Shown here one piece after another: positions 7,286-15,193 of a stretch of 47,710 nucleotides of DNA. The notes beneath the pieces were generated by a model, which ran no database searches, was not told the DNA's origin, and saw only the letters and a list, made by a program, of their open reading frames with translations. The DNA comes from CAZRZN01 sp964604565 (GTDB taxonomy: Bacteria; Pseudomonadota; Alphaproteobacteria; Rhodobacterales; Rhodobacteraceae). The first letter of the stretch is position 1, and each line of letters opens with the position of its first letter. Position numbers and translations under genes: made by a program. The stretch spans positions 1 to 47,710 of the forward strand of contig CAZRZN010000006.1 of assembly GCA_964604565.1 (NCBI GenBank), in the 5' to 3' direction.

Positions 7286-9589
7286 ATGCAACTTGGCGCC
7301 CGAGTATTTCATTTCGTTTTGTCCTGGACGCTGATTGTCTTTTGCGCACTGGCGGCAGCACCGTCCACCGCCCAAGACGCCGGGCCGGGGTCGCAAACGG
7401 TCACGGCTGACGATCCTTTGCAGGCCCTGACAGACGTGTTGCGTGACGCTGACGCGCGTCAACGGTTGCTGGACGCGCTGGAGGCAACGACCGGCGAGAC
7501 AGCCGCCCCTGCCGACGCGACCGCCACGGCTGCCGAGGCTCCGATAGACCGCACGCCCTCCATCGGTTCGCAGGTCGCCGAAATCACCCAAGGTATCGCG
7601 CAGGGTCTGGTTGACCGCCTCGACACGGTGCTGGCGAGTCTTGCCAGCAGCGGCAGCGTTTTCGACGGGCTTTCCGGTGACGAAGTGGGGGTGCTATTTC
7701 AGAGCCTGCAAAGCCTGTTCCTCGTGATCGTCATCACGCTCGCGGTCTACTTGGCCCTGCGCTTTGCCATCAGACCGGTTTTCCGACGGCTCGGCGATCG
7801 CGCCCGCGACGCCAACGCGCTGCGGACCGGGTTCATCTTTGTCGGGTCCACACTCCTTGACGTGGGCATCGTGTTGACAGCCTGGGCGCTGGGATATGCC
7901 ATCACCCTCCTTGCCCTTGGGGACTACGCCCAGATCGGCTTTCGGCAGGCGCTCTATCTGAATGCCTTCCTGCTGGTCGAAATGGTAAAGGTCGGGATAC
8001 GGGCCATCGTTTCGCCGACAACCGGCGGGCTGCGGCTGATCAACCTTTCGAATGCGGCGGCGATCCGTCTGAACAGGCACAGCAACGTCCTGGTAAGCGT
8101 GCTTGGCTACGGGCAGCTCCTGATCGTGCCGATCGTCAACCGCAATCTTTCCTTTGCCGCCGGGCTGGGCGTCTCCGCCCTGCTGTCTGTTTTCGTATTG
8201 TTTTATCTTGTCGTTCTGGTGATCCGGCACCGTGACGATGTGGCGAACTGGATCGCGCGGCAATTGGTCCCGCCCAAGGGCGAGGATACGGTCGAAAACG
8301 ATCCGGAACCCACCGACGCAAGCGACCGCGCGTCCCGCGAAAGCGACCGGCTGGGCGGCATCCTCGGCACCCTGACGCGCACATGGCACTGGTTCATGTT
8401 GGTCTATCTGGCCGTGATGTTCGTTGCGGTGGTCTCTCAGCCGACGGACGTGGTCACCGAATATCTGCTTGGCTCAGGCAAGGTGCTGGCCGCAGCCCTG
8501 ATTGGATCGTTCCTGCTGGGCGCAATCGGGCGGTCCCTGCGGTCCGGTGTCCACCTGCCGGAACACACGCGCCTGCGCCTGCCATTGCTGGAAGTCCGCC
8601 TGAACAAGATCGTCCCGAAGGTTCTTGGCGTGCTCCGCCTCTTTGTTGCGTTTCTCCTTGTGGCCTACACGCTCGACGTGATCGGACTGATCAATTTCGG
8701 GGGCTGGATCGGATCGGAGGCCGGGCTGAACCTCTCCGGACGCGCGGCTACGGTCGTCGTGATCCTGGCCGTGGCAAGCCTGCTGTGGCTCGCGATGAAT
8801 GCGTGGATCGACTACGAATTGAACCCCGATTTCGGCACTGTGCCATCCTCGCGGCAAACCACCTTGCTTACCTTGTTGCGCAATGCCGCGACCATCGCAC
8901 TGGTCATTCTGACTCTGATGTTCACGCTTTCGGAGATCGGCCTCGACATCGGGCCGCTGCTTGCCTCCGCCGGGGTGCTGGGCCTTGCCATCGGTTTCGG
9001 TTCCCAGAAGCTGGTGCAGGACATCATCACCGGGATTTTCATTCAGTTCGACAATGCCATGAACGTCGGTGACGTCGTGACGGTCGGCAGCACGACCGGT
9101 GTCGTTGAAAAGCTGTCGGTGCGCTCTGTCGCGTTGCGCGACGTAAGCGGGACATATCACATCGTGCCGTTTTCCTCGGTCGATATGGTTTCGAACTTCA
9201 TGCGCGATTTCGCCTATTTCGTCTGCGACATGGGGATCGCGTATCGCGAAGACATCGAAGAGGCGAAACAGGCCATGTTCGACGCATTCAACGAACTGCG
9301 CGATGACCCGGCGCAATCCCCTGCGCTGCTGGGCGATCTGGAATGGTTCGGGCTCAATGCTTTCGGTGACAGCGCGATCGTCCTGCGCGCACGGATCAAG
9401 ACGAAGCCGGGCCTGCAATGGGGCATCGGTCGGACCTACAACGGCATCCTGAAACGCATTTTCGACGAGCGCGGCATCGAGATTCCGTTCCCCCATCAGA
9501 CCATCTTTTTCGGCGAGGCCAAGGATGGCAGGACCCAGGCGCTCAGACTGAAAAACGAAACGCGGGAGGATGGCGCGCCGGCAGACTGA
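7286..9589 (+). CDS. Large MscS-family mechanosensitive channel
   Basis: A 767-residue mechanosensitive channel of the MscS superfamily (MscK/YbdG-like size class), expected to vent solutes under hypo-osmotic stress. A signal peptide ending near PSTAQD is followed by a periplasmic segment of about 120 residues and many membrane helices. The pore-lining helix and upper beta domain lie at about 545-640: LLASAGVLGLAIGFGSQKLVQDI, then GIFIQFDNAMNVGDVV and VEKLSVRSVALRDVSG, all typical of MscS. The C-terminal alpha/beta domain ends with GIEIPFPHQTIFF, also typical. The ATG at 7286 is preferred because it opens directly on the signal peptide. A TTG at 7268 would add six residues. It stands 192 bases after the lipid operon. 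Confidence 0.92.
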   Translation: MQLGARVFHFVLSWTLIVFCALAAAPSTAQDAGPGSQTVTADDPLQALTDVLRDADARQRLLDALEATTGETAAPADATATAAEAPIDRTPSIGSQVAEITQGIAQGLVDRLDTVLASLASSGSVFDGLSGDEVGVLFQSLQSLFLVIVITLAVYLALRFAIRPVFRRLGDRARDANALRTGFIFVGSTLLDVGIVLTAWALGYAITLLALGDYAQIGFRQALYLNAFLLVEMVKVGIRAIVSPTTGGLRLINLSNAAAIRLNRHSNVLVSVLGYGQLLIVPIVNRNLSFAAGLGVSALLSVFVLFYLVVLVIRHRDDVANWIARQLVPPKGEDTVENDPEPTDASDRASRESDRLGGILGTLTRTWHWFMLVYLAVMFVAVVSQPTDVVTEYLLGSGKVLAAALIGSFLLGAIGRSLRSGVHLPEHTRLRLPLLEVRLNKIVPKVLGVLRLFVAFLLVAYTLDVIGLINFGGWIGSEAGLNLSGRAATVVVILAVASLLWLAMNAWIDYELNPDFGTVPSSRQTTLLTLLRNAATIALVILTLMFTLSEIGLDIGPLLASAGVLGLAIGFGSQKLVQDIITGIFIQFDNAMNVGDVVTVGSTTGVVEKLSVRSVALRDVSGTYHIVPFSSVDMVSNFMRDFAYFVCDMGIAYREDIEEAKQAMFDAFNELRDDPAQSPALLGDLEWFGLNAFGDSAIVLRARIKTKPGLQWGIGRTYNGILKRIFDERGIEIPFPHQTIFFGEAKDGRTQALRLKNETREDGAPAD

Positions 9590-10074
9590 TGATATTCTCA
9601 GGATCCCTTTTCCCGATGACCTCGCAGTGGTGTGCTGACTGCAAGACTGTTGCCTGAGTGCCCGATGCGCCGTGGGTTGCGCCACGCACGACCCTGAGAA
9701 CGCCAGACCGCACAATCCGCGATTGATCCGCCTCAAGGATCGGCTGCACTGGGCAGGCTGATGGGGCATCAACCACCACGCTGCGCAGCGTGGTCGCCAT
9801 CGCCAACGACCCGTACAAGTCGCGCCGGATTCTGGGCAGAGCGCGTGATCGCCCTGATTGTGCATTTGCGCGGTTTCAATCTCCTTGTTCTGGGGGGACC
9901 ACGTCTTTCGCCCGGTGCAATCCGGGGCACCTGTCCGCCGGCGCCGCCTCACACCTTTGACGCTGCCGATCCCTGTCCCGGGAACGGTCCCTCGACGTGG
10001 ACATTTGCTCTTGTTCTCGGGACAGCAAACATCTCTGTTGCCAGCGCGGCGTGTGGGTCGCGCCATTGGCAGGG
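9590..10074. other. Intergenic region between the channel and the MFS gene
   Basis: These 485 bases contain no gene I recognise. The open frames across them lack protein character. The notable element is a perfect 20-bp palindrome at 9775-9794, listed separately. The upstream signals of the MFS gene must lie in the second half, but no convincing promoter boxes stand out. Confidence 0.4.
9775..9794. repeat. Perfect 20-bp palindrome
   Basis: The arms ACCACGCTGC and GCAGCGTGGT are exact reverse complements with no spacer. It lies about 190 bases after the channel gene and 280 before the MFS gene. It could be an operator for a dimeric regulator or a transcript hairpin. There is no T-run on either side, so an intrinsic terminator is less likely. 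Confidence 0.7.
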
Positions 10075-11478
10075 ATGGGACGCCACTTGAAATCGACGGA
10101 TACGGCCGCGAAGCTGTCTTTGGCCACCACCGCGGCCTTGCTGATCGCCTCCGCGCAAGCGCCTTTGGGATCCACCCTGATTGCCGTGGCTCTGCCATCA
10201 ATCGGAGGCGGGGTCGGTGCCGATCTGGTTCTCATCACCGGATTGCTGGTCACCGGCTATCTTGTGGTGAACGTGGTCTGTCAGGGACCGGCGGGAAAGA
10301 TCAGCGACCTTGTGGGGCATTCCCGGGTTCTATGGACGGGCATCGCATTGTATCTTTTCGGTGCGGCCTGCGGGTTGATTGCGCAGGGAGTCAGCCTCCT
10401 GTTCGTGTCGAGGTGCGCAATGGCGGCGGCAGGTGCGCTGGTGCTGCCCGCCACGCTTGCCCTTTTGCGCGTGCATGTCCCACAGGAACGGCGCGGACGG
10501 ATCTTTGGCGTTTTCGGTGCGACCATGGGCATCGCGGCGGCCGGGGGGCCGGCGCTTGGCGGTGAGATCGTCGGGCTTTTTGGCTGGCGCGCAGTCTTTC
10601 TGGCCAATTTGCCGTTTCTCGCCCTCTCTTCCGGGTTGCTGTATCTGTATCCATTGCCCGCGCACAACGCAGCGGTGCACCGGCCCCTGACAGGGCTGAT
10701 CAGATCGCTCGACCATGTCGGTATCGTGTTGCTGGCCGTGGCGCTGGCGCTACTGATCGTGGCGAGCAAGCTTGACGGAACGGCGCTGGCCGCCGTCTTG
10801 GCCACTTCGGTCTTGGCGGGGGCATGTTTTGTCGTCTGGGAAACCAGGGCACGCGAACCGATTTTCGATCCGCATCTGTTTGCGCTGCCGGCCTTTGCCG
10901 CGGGCACCACGATGATCGCGCTGCAAAACTTCGCGATGTACGGGTTGCTGTTCCAGTTGCCGCAATTCTTTTCGATCTTCCGGGGGACAGAACCGCGTGC
11001 CATCGGCTACATGCTGTTCGTCATGATGATCGGCATGGTCATCGCCGGACCAGTGGGCGGGCACCTGACAGACCGGATCGGCGCGCGCCGCGCGGCCTTG
11101 TCGGGATCCTTGCTACTGCTGACGGGCGTGGCTCAGTTATGGCGGCTCGAGTCCTTCGCGACACCGACCGATGCGGTCCCGGCCTTGCTAATGTTCGGGC
11201 TTGGTCTCGGGCTGTGCAACGCACCGGCGCAGGCGGCCTCCATGGGCGCCGTGGCGCCCGGGCAGGCCGGGATGGCCGGCGGGGTCAGTTCGACGATGCG
11301 TTATCTGGGCGCCATCCTGAGCACGCTTGTCCTTGGCGCAGTCCTCGGCAGCGATGCGACCGTCAGCATTGGCCGCCATCTGATAATGATCGTCATGTTT
11401 ACCGGGGCCATCGCGATCTCCGCCATGATCAGCCTGCGGTTGCCGGGCATGGCTGTCGGCGCGGCCGAAACATCGTAA
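10075..11478 (+). CDS. MFS transporter, DHA2-like drug/solute exporter
   Basis: A 467-residue major-facilitator transporter. The N-terminal half has the motif-A-like loop GKISDLVGHSRVLWTGI between helices 2 and 3 and a helix 5 segment GIAAAGGPALGGEIVGLFGWRAVFLANLP resembling motif C and its extension. This combination is usual in proton-coupled drug exporters of the DHA2 group. The second half repeats a motif-A-like loop, GGHLTDRIGARRAAL. The ATG at 10075 is used because the first helix begins about 20 residues later. The frame is open upstream to 9997. Its spacing from the split dikinase (172 bases) suggests a functional link, perhaps export combined with phosphorylation of the same compound, but this is inference. 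Confidence 0.85.
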   Translation: MGRHLKSTDTAAKLSLATTAALLIASAQAPLGSTLIAVALPSIGGGVGADLVLITGLLVTGYLVVNVVCQGPAGKISDLVGHSRVLWTGIALYLFGAACGLIAQGVSLLFVSRCAMAAAGALVLPATLALLRVHVPQERRGRIFGVFGATMGIAAAGGPALGGEIVGLFGWRAVFLANLPFLALSSGLLYLYPLPAHNAAVHRPLTGLIRSLDHVGIVLLAVALALLIVASKLDGTALAAVLATSVLAGACFVVWETRAREPIFDPHLFALPAFAAGTTMIALQNFAMYGLLFQLPQFFSIFRGTEPRAIGYMLFVMMIGMVIAGPVGGHLTDRIGARRAALSGSLLLLTGVAQLWRLESFATPTDAVPALLMFGLGLGLCNAPAQAASMGAVAPGQAGMAGGVSSTMRYLGAILSTLVLGAVLGSDATVSIGRHLIMIVMFTGAIAISAMISLRLPGMAVGAAETS

Positions 11479-11650
11479 CCTCATGCGCGGCGGAAAAGCC
11501 GTGACCTTGGACGCGTGCCATTCTTGTCCTTGCCGGGCAAGGCTGTCTTGGGGACAACCCTAAAATTTTCTATGACAGTTTTATGACATCTGCTAGCCAT
11601 TCAGCCTAGGCAACTTTCCGCCGAAATCATTTTCATGCAGGACAAAAAAG
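11479..11650 (+). promoter_or_regulatory. Upstream region of the dikinase operon with direct repeat
   Basis: A possible promoter reads TTGGGG (11548-11553), 17 bases, TATGAC (11571-11576). The hexamer ATGACA occurs twice (11572-11577 and 11583-11588), exactly 11 bp apart, which places both on one face of the helix. A hairpin-prone sequence around 11524-11557 (TTGTCC outer arm, CCTTGCC/GGCAAGG inner arms) may end transcription from the MFS gene. Both the promoter and the operator reading are weak visual matches. Confidence 0.35.
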
Positions 11651-13297
11651 ATGAATAACGTCGTCACGTCCACACCCATAGAATATCAACCACCCGGACC
11701 TGGTTCCTGGTCCATCGACGCAGCACATTTTCCACGACCCGTCTCACGGTTTCAGACCGAGATCCATCCGCAGGGCATCGCGGAGGGATTTCTGGACTGC
11801 GCGCGTCGCTACGGATTGCTGATCAACGCACTAGACTACCGTTTCGTAAACGGCTTTGCCTATTCCAGCGTCATCCCCGCGCCCGAGGCCGAGATCCCGG
11901 CACGGTTCGAAGCTGCCGCAAGCGTCTTTAGGGACAAGATCTGGCGCGCAGAGCTGGAACGCTGGGATCAAGAGGTCAAACCCGCCTCGATCAAGACGCA
12001 TCAGGCGCTTCTGGCCATCGACCCCGCGACACTGTCCGATGAAGAGCTTGCCGCCTATGTCGCGCGTTGCCGCGACAACCTTAAATCCATGGTTCGGCAA
12101 CATCACACCTTCAACCTTGCAGCGATTCTGCCCGTGGGCGATTTCATGGCCCATGTTGCCTCTTGGACCGATCTGCCGATTGGCGAGTTCCTTGCGCTGA
12201 CGCGCGGTGCGGCACCTGAATCCGCCGGCGTGTTCGAGGAATTGGATCATCTCGCCGAGGAAATTCGAAACGATCCGTCAGCACGTGCCATCATTGAATC
12301 AGACGACACGAGCGCGGCCATCCTCGAACGGCTCCGCGGGCACGTAGGCGCAGTGGCAGACGCGGCAAATGCCTATCTCGGCGTCGTCGGGCACCGCTTG
12401 CTGAACAGTCTCGACACCGGCGAACCGACCGCGATCGAGGTGCCGGATGTGCTGATTTCGCGCATCAGGCAGGCCGTCGGACAATCCGCACATCAAGACA
12501 CCGCCGTTCCCGAAGCCGAAGTGTCCCGCCTGCGCGAGGCGATCCCGGACGAACACCGCGACACCTTCGACGAGCTTCTGGCAGAGGTCCGTCTGATGTC
12601 GCGATTGCGAGACGAGCGCGGTTTTTACAGCGACGTCTGGGCCGGTGGCGTCATGCGGCGGGCCTTGCTTGCCGCCGGTGAACGCCTTGCCGCAACCGGA
12701 CGTCTGGAAGAGGCAGCGCATCTTGTCGAAGCGGATTACAGCGAAATCGAGGCGCTGCTGGGCAAGACGGGTGGGCCCAGCGCCACAGACCTCGCCGAAC
12801 GTGCCAATTATCGAAAACTCCACCGGGCCGAGTCCGCGCCCGCCGAACTCGGCGATCCGCCTTCGCCCCCGCCGCCGATGGACGGGCTTCCACCGGATGT
12901 CTTCCGGGTGATGCGGGCACTTGGCACTGCCATTCAATCCCTTGGCGCGGCACAGGACACCAACCCGGACGCGACGATCGTCAAGGGCATGGGCGCGAGC
13001 CCCGGAACCTACACCGGGATCGCCCGCGTCATCGACGGCCCGGACGACCTGCGCCGCCTGCAACGCGGGGATGTGCTGGTCACCGCCGCGACGACCGACT
13101 CCTTCAACATCGTCCTGCCCTTGCTGGGGGCGATTGTCACCAATGCCGGCGGTTTGCTGTCCCATGCCGCAATCGTCGGGCGTGAATTCGGCATCCCGTC
13201 AGTTGTGGGAACGCGGAACGCGACGGCCCTGATCGCCGATGGCACGCGGGTGACGGTGAACGGAACCACCGGCAACGTGCAGATCGACGTGGAATGA
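11651..13297 (+). CDS. PEP-synthase-like protein with phosphohistidine swivel domain (split dikinase, His subunit)
   Basis: A 548-residue protein corresponding to the central and swivelling-histidine parts of PEP synthase-type dikinases, without the ATP-grasp domain. The C-terminal swivel domain starts at the motif GMGASPGTYTGIARVI (about 440) and carries the catalytic histidine His505 in GGLLSHAAIVGREFGIPS, the classic PEP-utilising signature. Residues 1 to about 430 are mostly helical and resemble the substrate-binding middle part of rifampicin phosphotransferase and the large subunit of phenylphosphate synthase. There is no PEP/pyruvate-binding TIM barrel. The stop overlaps the next gene as ATGA. 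It likely carries a phosphoryl group from ATP to an unknown acceptor. A GCAGGAC element lies upstream of the ATG. Confidence 0.85.
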   Translation: MNNVVTSTPIEYQPPGPGSWSIDAAHFPRPVSRFQTEIHPQGIAEGFLDCARRYGLLINALDYRFVNGFAYSSVIPAPEAEIPARFEAAASVFRDKIWRAELERWDQEVKPASIKTHQALLAIDPATLSDEELAAYVARCRDNLKSMVRQHHTFNLAAILPVGDFMAHVASWTDLPIGEFLALTRGAAPESAGVFEELDHLAEEIRNDPSARAIIESDDTSAAILERLRGHVGAVADAANAYLGVVGHRLLNSLDTGEPTAIEVPDVLISRIRQAVGQSAHQDTAVPEAEVSRLREAIPDEHRDTFDELLAEVRLMSRLRDERGFYSDVWAGGVMRRALLAAGERLAATGRLEEAAHLVEADYSEIEALLGKTGGPSATDLAERANYRKLHRAESAPAELGDPPSPPPPMDGLPPDVFRVMRALGTAIQSLGAAQDTNPDATIVKGMGASPGTYTGIARVIDGPDDLRRLQRGDVLVTAATTDSFNIVLPLLGAIVTNAGGLLSHAAIVGREFGIPSVVGTRNATALIADGTRVTVNGTTGNVQIDVE

Positions 13298-14115
13298 CGC
13301 CGGTCCCCCTGTCTTCCGCCCGCGAGGAACACATCTACGGCGGCAAGGCGGTCCAGCTCGGCGCGGCGATGCGCGCCGGGCTACCGGTGCCCGAGGGGTT
13401 CGCACTGGACACGGTTTTTGTCGATGCCGTGGCATCCGGGCAATCAGACGCGCTGGCCGACCTCGGCCAGATCTGCGCGCAGCTTCCCGGTGAACTGGCT
13501 GTCAGATCCTCGGCCATTGGCGAGGACTCGGCCGGGGCGAGCTTTGCCGGGCAGCACGCGACGGTCCTCAATGCCAGCGGCCCGGCGGCTGTGGGAGAGG
13601 CTCTGCGCGCCGTCTGGAAATCGGCCCATACCGAGTCCGCCAAAGCCTACCGCGCGCGTGTCGGGGCAGACCCGGCCATCCGCATGGGTGTGGTCATTCA
13701 ACGGCTTGTGGCATCAGACACAGCGGGCGTGCTTTTCACCCGCAATCCGGTGACGGGCAAGGACGAACTTGTCATCGAAGCTGCATGGGGTCTGGGCGAA
13801 GCGGTGGTTCAGGGCCTTGTCATCCCGGATTCCTACCGGCTGCATCCGGCCGGTCACATGCTGGAACACCGTCCCGGGTTCAAGGAGATCCAGATCCAGC
13901 GCGTTCCGGAAGGAGGGACAAGCACAAAGAGCGTGCCCCGGCACCTTGTCGAACAACCCTGCCTCGATGCGGGCCGGTTGGCCGCGCTGCACGGTCTCGC
14001 AGGAGACTGCAACAGGGCGTTCGGTGCCGGCCCTCATGACATCGAATGGGCTTTCGAAGATGAGACCCTCTACCTGCTTCAGCGGCGACCGGTGACGAAA
14101 CCGGCCTCCGGCTGA
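13294..14115 (+). CDS. PPDK/PEP-synthase N-terminal ATP-grasp domain protein (split dikinase, ATP subunit)
   Basis: A 273-residue stand-alone ATP-binding domain of PEP synthase/PPDK type. The visible hallmarks, in order, are YGGKAVQLGAAMRAGLPVPEGF (first 40 residues), LAVRSSAIGEDSAGASFAGQ (nucleotide loop), GVLFTRNPVTG, EAAWGLGEAVVQG, and the closing DIEWAFEDETLYLLQRRP. The domain is complete though somewhat short (the family is about 300-340). In PEP synthase and rifampicin phosphotransferase this domain is N-terminal and fused to the rest. Here it is a separate, downstream gene whose ATG overlaps the stop of the His subunit by 4 bases. It should autophosphorylate the partner His505 using ATP. 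Confidence 0.88.
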   Translation: MTPVPLSSAREEHIYGGKAVQLGAAMRAGLPVPEGFALDTVFVDAVASGQSDALADLGQICAQLPGELAVRSSAIGEDSAGASFAGQHATVLNASGPAAVGEALRAVWKSAHTESAKAYRARVGADPAIRMGVVIQRLVASDTAGVLFTRNPVTGKDELVIEAAWGLGEAVVQGLVIPDSYRLHPAGHMLEHRPGFKEIQIQRVPEGGTSTKSVPRHLVEQPCLDAGRLAALHGLAGDCNRAFGAGPHDIEWAFEDETLYLLQRRPVTKPASG

Positions 14116-14160
14116 CCCGACTGGCCGAAGATCGCCGAAATCCGACTTGTCAGTCCATTC

Positions 14161-14193
14161 GGGACCGTTCATCAGGTCCAATCGAACGGTCCC
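14161..14193 (+). terminator. Hairpin downstream of the split dikinase operon
   Basis: GGGACCGTTC (14161-14170) and GAACGGTCCC (14184-14193) form a perfect 10-bp stem with a 13-base loop, 45 bases after the stop codon. There is no T-run, so it may act as a 3' stabiliser or factor-assisted terminator and not a classic intrinsic one. Confidence 0.5.
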
Positions 14194-14427
14194 ACCATCC
14201 GCCGCCTCCGGTCCATATGCGGTGCTGATATCTTGCGGTTTGTGCTTGTCCACGCCGGTCGCAATTCAAACGGACCTCTTTGGAAAATGATACGGGATCA
14301 CAGAACGTCGCGGTGGCCCGGCAAACCCGGCCCAGACATGCTGGCGCAATACTTCTTCCAAAACCCGGATACAGAGAACCTGCCGCGGCGCTGCCCGGGG
14401 TGCAGGGGCCCCGGAAATCCGGTGACC

Positions 14428-14455
14428 AAAACCCCTCTGGCTGCAAAACAGGGGG
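14428..14455 (-). terminator. Candidate terminator after gntR
   Basis: On the minus strand CCCCCTG pairs with CAGAGGGG (one bulged A) around a 9-base loop, followed directly by TTTT. It lies about 20 bases after the gntR stop codon, where the long hyuA-gntR operon should end. Confidence 0.45.
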
Positions 14456-14476
14456 CCTTGAACCCACGCAAACCGG

Positions 14477-15193
14477 TCAGGCGATTTCAACATCCGTGCG
14501 GACCTGAAAGCGGTCCGGATCGAATTTCGCGACGGAAATTTCCATCAGTCGGCCATCAAGCAGGAAAAGCTGCGCCTCGATCTGCATGACCGGTGCCCCC
14601 GAGGGCAGCCCCATGATCGCCGCGTCGTCCGGTGAGCAGGCCATTGCCCGCAGGGATTGACTGACCCGGCCGATCGAAACATCGAACTTGTCCTCTATCG
14701 CCCGAAAGACGGAGGTTTCCGCATCTGTGATCTCTGGCGCGATCCCGGCAAAACGCGGCGGGACATAGACGCGGTTGACGCTGAAGGGGATCGTCTCACC
14801 TGCCAACCGCCGCGCGCCGAACACCTCCAGCCAGTCCCCGGTTTCGCCGGTTTGACCGGAAAGCTCCGGTATATCCCGTTTGCGCACCATCCGCGTCCCG
14901 GTGACCTGAAACCGCGTATCGCGACCCAGGCTGAGCAATTCATTGATCCCGGTCGTCACCATGCTGAAGCGTTTCTGCGGTGCATCGGAAATGATCCGCG
15001 TGCCTGCGCGCCTGCGGCGTTGCAGGACCCCCGACGCTTCGAGCTTGGCAAAGGCCATTCTCAGCGTGGATCGGCTGACCCCCAATTCGGCGGCAAACTC
15101 CGCCTCCGGCGGCAAACGGTCGCCGACCCGGAGGACCCCCGATTGGATCTGCCCAAGGATCCGGTCGCAGACCCGGCTGTAGAGCGCCGTCAT
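14477..15193 (-). CDS. GntR/HutC-family transcriptional regulator with UTRA domain
   Basis: A 238-residue regulator. The N-terminal winged helix (about 5-68) shows the GntR pattern RVGDRLPPEAEFAAELGVSRSTLRMAFAKLEASGVL. Residues from about 85 to the end form a UTRA ligand domain of the chorismate-lyase fold. HutC-type members usually repress catabolic operons and respond to a pathway metabolite. It is the last gene of the operon, and its ATG at 15191-15193 overlaps the TGA of dctM (ATGA), so it is probably autoregulated. A start seven codons upstream is possible but lies inside dctM. A possible operator lies before hyuA at 21910-21919. The effector is unknown. Confidence 0.88.
   Translation of the reverse strand: MTALYSRVCDRILGQIQSGVLRVGDRLPPEAEFAAELGVSRSTLRMAFAKLEASGVLQRRRRAGTRIISDAPQKRFSMVTTGINELLSLGRDTRFQVTGTRMVRKRDIPELSGQTGETGDWLEVFGARRLAGETIPFSVNRVYVPPRFAGIAPEITDAETSVFRAIEDKFDVSIGRVSQSLRAMACSPDDAAIMGLPSGAPVMQIEAQLFLLDGRLMEISVAKFDPDRFQVRTDVEIA

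Larger units (their letters stand above)
14116..14476. other. Convergent intergenic region between the dikinase and gntR genes
   Basis: These 361 bases lie between two operons that run towards each other. They hold a 10-bp perfect stem hairpin just after the dikinase ATP subunit and a hairpin plus T-run just after gntR on the minus strand, both listed separately. No gene was recognised in between. Confidence 0.5.
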
